Shown here: positions 60,941 to 64,000 of the stretch, piece after piece
How positions within the stretch are numbered: the stretch's first letter is position 1
Layout: each line of letters begins with the position of its first letter
Assembly: GCA_011525915.1 (NCBI GenBank)
Contig: WYBM01000102.1
Location: forward strand, 28,892-92,891
DNA: 64,000 nucleotides
Source: Ardenticatenaceae bacterium
Lineage (GTDB): Bacteria; Chloroflexota; Anaerolineae; Promineifilales; Promineifilaceae
Direction of reading: 5' to 3'
Notes under the pieces: generated by a model
The model's input: the letters and a program-made list of their open reading frames with translations, nothing else
Database searches by the model: none
What the model was told of the DNA's origin: nothing
Made by a program: the position numbers and the translations under genes

Positions 60941-61731
60941 TGACACCTAAAATCCAGAAAACATCTATAGTTGCAATTGCAAATATCTATAAATACTGTT
61001 TGACATTCTCAAATGACTGGTTAAAATTTCAACAACGTAACCTGCATTACATTTGTCTATAGTTATGCCCTAACTAACACCATTACCCAACCTGATTGTA
61101 TTGTAATCCCAAAATTTTAACCCATTGGTATCCTGACTTCATCAACTTCTACATCATTGAGATGATGATTCAATTTTGTTGAGAACCAGCCACCAAACCA
61201 GTAAATTGCCTCATTCCACTTTGGAGGCAATTTCTAGGTAACACATACCATTATTGCATCTTCAACATTTGTTGAGGCTCGTATTTTTTCCAAGTGTGGC
61301 GTGTATCACATAAAAGACAAAGATCTTCTTTCTAGCTTCATGCTTACCACAGATATTGCCTACCCACCTCCTCAGGCAATATCAAACTCCCATTTACCTA
61401 TTTTTTGGCCACATACTCCCCACTATTGTCATCAGGCTTTGCCCTTTTACCGGGTTGCTGGCCACAGCCAACCCGTTCTATGTTCGTCTATAAGGCAGCC
61501 ATACATTTCCCCCAGACATCTCCCAAGCTCCGGGTATTGTTATAAGGAGTTCCCCAAACTTTTCTTCCTTACAAGGCCCCGCGGGTGGCTCATGAGCCGA
61601 CCTGCGGGGTCTTCCCGACAGATAACAAACCACGAAAAAGGGGGTGGTCGCTCAGCCAATTAAACTATCTGACATCTTCATATTCTTAATGCTATGACAT
61701 GGCCTACAAAGTAAAGTGAGGAGGAAACACG
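60941..61731. other. Long AT-rich intergenic region with three strong hairpins
   Basis: 791 bp with no supported gene between divergent transcription units. Hairpins: AAATTGCCTC/GAGGCAATTT (61203-61233); GATATTGCCT/AGGCAATATC (61352-61383); and a GC-rich one (61577-61609, ten-pair outer stem, single bulge, palindromic GGCTCATGAGCC tip). The first two share TTGCCT/AGGCAA, so arms could exchange. ACCAC ... GTGGT (~61632-61655) may form a fourth. No riboswitch consensus recognised. Confidence 0.6.
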
Positions 61732-64000
61732 ATGCGCAAGAGGCGACTTTTTTTCATATTAGCATTGGCCGGATTGGCTATGGCGGTTGTCTGGCCATCC
61801 CGTAATCGGCAGGAAGGAAATGCCCTGGCAGAAGCTATTCCTGATGACGGGCTGGTGGTACGGGTTTATTTTGACACCCTGGAAATGGGCCGCAAAATTG
61901 CTATTTCTTTTGAACCCCTGGAATCAAACTACGAAAAAGGATATCTGGTACTGGCTGTCTCTGCGGAAGAGTATGCAAAGCTGCAAGACTCTGGCTTGCA
62001 AACGAAGGTAGACGAAGCCTTAACCAAGAAATATGCAGACATACAGGCAGAACCCCTTGGCGATGCTGTTGAAACAATTCCTGGGTATCCCTGTTACCGC
62101 ACGGTGGAAGAAACATTCAGCACGGCCCAATCTATTGTGGCCAATTATCCGACACTGGCAACATGGAGCGATGTAGGCAACTCCTGGGAAAAAGTGACGG
62201 CCGGCGGTCTGCCTGGGTATGACATGCAGGTATTAAAACTCACCAATTCTGCCATCCCAGGCCCTAAACCCAAAATTTTCTTCACCAGCGCCATCCATGC
62301 CCGCGAATACACTACGGCCGAATTGATGACCCGCCTGGCGGAAAACCTGGTAAACAACTATGGCACAGACGCCGACACGACCTGGATTATGGATCATCAT
62401 GAAGTGCATTTAATGCTGCACACAAACCCCGACGGCCGTAAACAGGCTGAAACCGGCATCCTCTGGCGTAAAAATACCAACCAGAATTATTGCAGTCCCA
62501 CCAGTAACAGCCGAGGGGCCGATCTTAACCGCAACTTCCCCTACAATTGGGGCTGCTGCGGCGGCTCCAGTGGCAGTCAATGTAGTGAAACCTATCGTGG
62601 GGCCAGCGCCAACTCCGAACCAGAGACACAGGCCGTAGTTAACTACGTCCGGGCTAACTATCCAGACAGCCGGCCACCCGGTGAAACGGCTCCGGCCCCG
62701 CTAGACACCTCCGGGCTATATATCGACATCCATAGCTCCGGGCGATTAATACTCTGGCCCTGGGGTTACACCAGCAACCCCACCGGCAATGGCACACAGT
62801 TTCAAACCCTCGGTCGTAAATTAGCTTACTTTAACGGCCACACACCTCAGCAGGCCATTGGTCTTTATCCCACTGACGGCACTACCGATGATTTTGTGTA
62901 TGGTGAGTTAGGTATAGCCGCCTACACCTATGAATTGGGCACACAATTTTTTGAGTCTTGCAGCTACTTTGAAAACACACTCGTGCCGGCCAATATGCCT
63001 TCTCTGATGTACGCCTTAAAGGTAGGACGCACACCGTATATGACCCCCGCCGGCCCTGACGCGCTAAATTTGGCACTCAGCCAGGGTTCAACCCCCCCCG
63101 GCGTCCCCGCGGGAACCATTGTCAACCTGACGGCCACTATCAACGACACGCGCTATAACAACAGCAACGGCACGGAACCCACCCAGAATATCGCCGCTGC
63201 CGAATATTACAGAGACACGGCGCCCTGGAATGGCGGCACGGCCGTGGCTATGTCCGCCACCGATGGCAGCTTCAACTCTACCATCGAAGGTGTTACCACC
63301 AGCATTAACACCAGCGGTTGGAGTCAGGGCCGCCACATCATCTATGTCCGCGGCCGTGACAGCGCCAACAACTGGGGTGCCGTTAGCGCCATCTTTCTTT
63401 ATATCAACAATAGCACCACTCCCCCGCCGCCGACCAACACCCCACCACCCGGCAGCACCATCTTCTTCGATAACTTCGAGACCAACCTGGGCTGGACGGT
63501 CAACCCCAACGGCAGTGACACCGCCACCACCGGCATGTGGGAACGCGGCAACCCCGAAGGCGTAGACTACAACGGCCCCAAACAACTGGACAACACCGTC
63601 AGCGGCAGCAATGACCTGGTCACCGGTCGCCTGGCCGGCAGCAGCGCCGGCTCCTATGACATCGACGGCGGGGTCACCTCCATCCGTTCGCCCAACATCA
63701 CCCTGCCGTCTTCGGGTAACATTACCCTCTCCTTCAGCTACTACCTGGCCCACTACAGCAACTCCTCTAGTGACGACTTCTTGCGGGTGCAGGTGGTAGG
63801 CAGCACCACCCAGACGGTCTTCCAGGAGCTGGGCGCGGCCGACAATGACGATGCCGTCTGGGACACCGCCAGCGTCAGCCTCAACAGCTTTGCTGGCCAG
63901 ACGGTCTACCTGCTCATCTCTGCGGCCGATGCGGCCGGCGCCAGCCTGGTGGAAGCGGCCGTTGATGATGTGCGCGTGGAAGTGGCTGGCGGTGGTCCCA
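61732..64000 (+). CDS. Secreted M14 zinc carboxypeptidase, C-terminus cut by the window
   Basis: About 756 codons visible, no stop reached. Signal peptide (RRLFFILALAGLAMAVVW). Prodomain-like region to ~120, then the M14 domain: SAIHAREYTTAELM (HxxE zinc ligands), HTNPDGRKQ, GADLNRNFPYNWG, DIHSSGRLILWPW (third zinc His), and YELGTQFFES with the general-base Glu. An Ig-like domain (NLTATINDTRYNNSNG), a Pro/Thr linker (TTPPPPTNTPPPG), and a beta-sandwich binding domain (FFDNFETNLGWTV ... DDVRVEVAG) follow. It digests extracellular peptides. GAGGAGG upstream. Confidence 0.9.
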   Translation, partial: MRKRRLFFILALAGLAMAVVWPSRNRQEGNALAEAIPDDGLVVRVYFDTLEMGRKIAISFEPLESNYEKGYLVLAVSAEEYAKLQDSGLQTKVDEALTKKYADIQAEPLGDAVETIPGYPCYRTVEETFSTAQSIVANYPTLATWSDVGNSWEKVTAGGLPGYDMQVLKLTNSAIPGPKPKIFFTSAIHAREYTTAELMTRLAENLVNNYGTDADTTWIMDHHEVHLMLHTNPDGRKQAETGILWRKNTNQNYCSPTSNSRGADLNRNFPYNWGCCGGSSGSQCSETYRGASANSEPETQAVVNYVRANYPDSRPPGETAPAPLDTSGLYIDIHSSGRLILWPWGYTSNPTGNGTQFQTLGRKLAYFNGHTPQQAIGLYPTDGTTDDFVYGELGIAAYTYELGTQFFESCSYFENTLVPANMPSLMYALKVGRTPYMTPAGPDALNLALSQGSTPPGVPAGTIVNLTATINDTRYNNSNGTEPTQNIAAAEYYRDTAPWNGGTAVAMSATDGSFNSTIEGVTTSINTSGWSQGRHIIYVRGRDSANNWGAVSAIFLYINNSTTPPPPTNTPPPGSTIFFDNFETNLGWTVNPNGSDTATTGMWERGNPEGVDYNGPKQLDNTVSGSNDLVTGRLAGSSAGSYDIDGGVTSIRSPNITLPSSGNITLSFSYYLAHYSNSSSDDFLRVQVVGSTTQTVFQELGAADNDDAVWDTASVSLNSFAGQTVYLLISAADAAGASLVEAAVDDVRVEVAGGGP

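Noticed and set aside
61301..61663. 120-residue plus-strand ORF in the long intergenic region
   Set aside because: It runs through two hairpins, has atypical composition for this genome and no ribosome binding site.
61577..61680. c-di-GMP, cobalamin or other known riboswitch before the carboxypeptidase
   Set aside because: I compared the region from memory with common consensus motifs and found no diagnostic conserved core; only generic hairpins remain.

Overview
This looks like a chromosomal segment of an uncultured or poorly characterised member of the Chloroflexota (Anaerolineae / Ardenticatenia / Caldilineae side). That placement is an inference from the gene content: large secreted beta-sandwich and PKD proteins, an ECF sigma factor paired with a DUF5667/DUF5666 membrane protein, DUF4126, DUF2085 and DUF2207 membrane proteins, PG_binding_4 serine hydrolases, a choice-of-anchor-B protein and a COX15-type haem A synthase (aerobic respiration). 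No rRNA or tRNA gene was seen to confirm it. The most obvious signature of the genome is the palindrome ACGGCCGT. I counted about 110 copies by eye, where roughly one or two are expected. It occurs mostly inside genes, read as Thr-Ala-Val, X-Gly-Arg or Arg-Pro.

Layout. 1-245: end of a secreted protein gene. 532-2646: membrane-anchored SpoIIE-type phosphatase. 2591-11288 (minus): compact run of phosphoesterase, GT39-like glycosyltransferase, beta-propeller, aldo/keto reductase, two paralogous serine hydrolases (one lacking its catalytic serine) and a Nudix hydrolase. 11578-13344: dynamin-like GTPase. 13353-15823 (minus): small membrane proteins and a repeat protein. 15978-18608: GH31 glycosidase. 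18698-20771: ECF sigma factor and its membrane partner with a repetitive Pro/Thr/Cys stalk. 20884-24631: small exported proteins and three tandem tail-collar proteins with DUF6916 and GNAT neighbours. 24728-32236: a 2502-residue secreted repeat protein. 33226-39770: LVIVD protein, coiled-coil zinc-ribbon protein, EEP-family membrane protein, YrdB-like protein, and a TetR/metallo-beta-lactamase pair with twin operators.

40009-46719 is an arginine biosynthesis cluster: argC, argB, an SGNH hydrolase, a GNAT gene, argD, and an in-frame argA::argG ORF. Upstream of argC lies what I regard as the best find of the window. A 27-codon leader ORF carries three consecutive arginine codons. It is followed by a hairpin and then a perfect 13-bp terminator with a T9 tail, and the shared strands allow a textbook antiterminator. 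This predicts ribosome-mediated transcription attenuation of the pathway by arginine.

46828-52600 holds a lipoprotein, an orphan histidine kinase, a VOC protein, haem A synthase and a DUF309 protein. 52763-55312 (ANT(6)-like nucleotidyltransferase, ArsR-AHSA1 regulator, DUF899 protein) lacks ACGGCCGT and is AT-richer around the regulator, which suggests recent acquisition. 55337-60872 (minus) holds a methyltransferase, a DUF2207 protein with a Cys-Ala tail, a radical-SAM-like SPASM protein without the radical-SAM cysteines, and an arginine-decarboxylase-like enzyme. 61732 to the end is a truncated secreted M14 carboxypeptidase.

Intergenic spaces repeatedly carry short imperfect palindromes built from CAGT/ACTG words, plus two homologous terminator hairpins in opposite orientation. 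All coordinates were read by hand; no database search was run.
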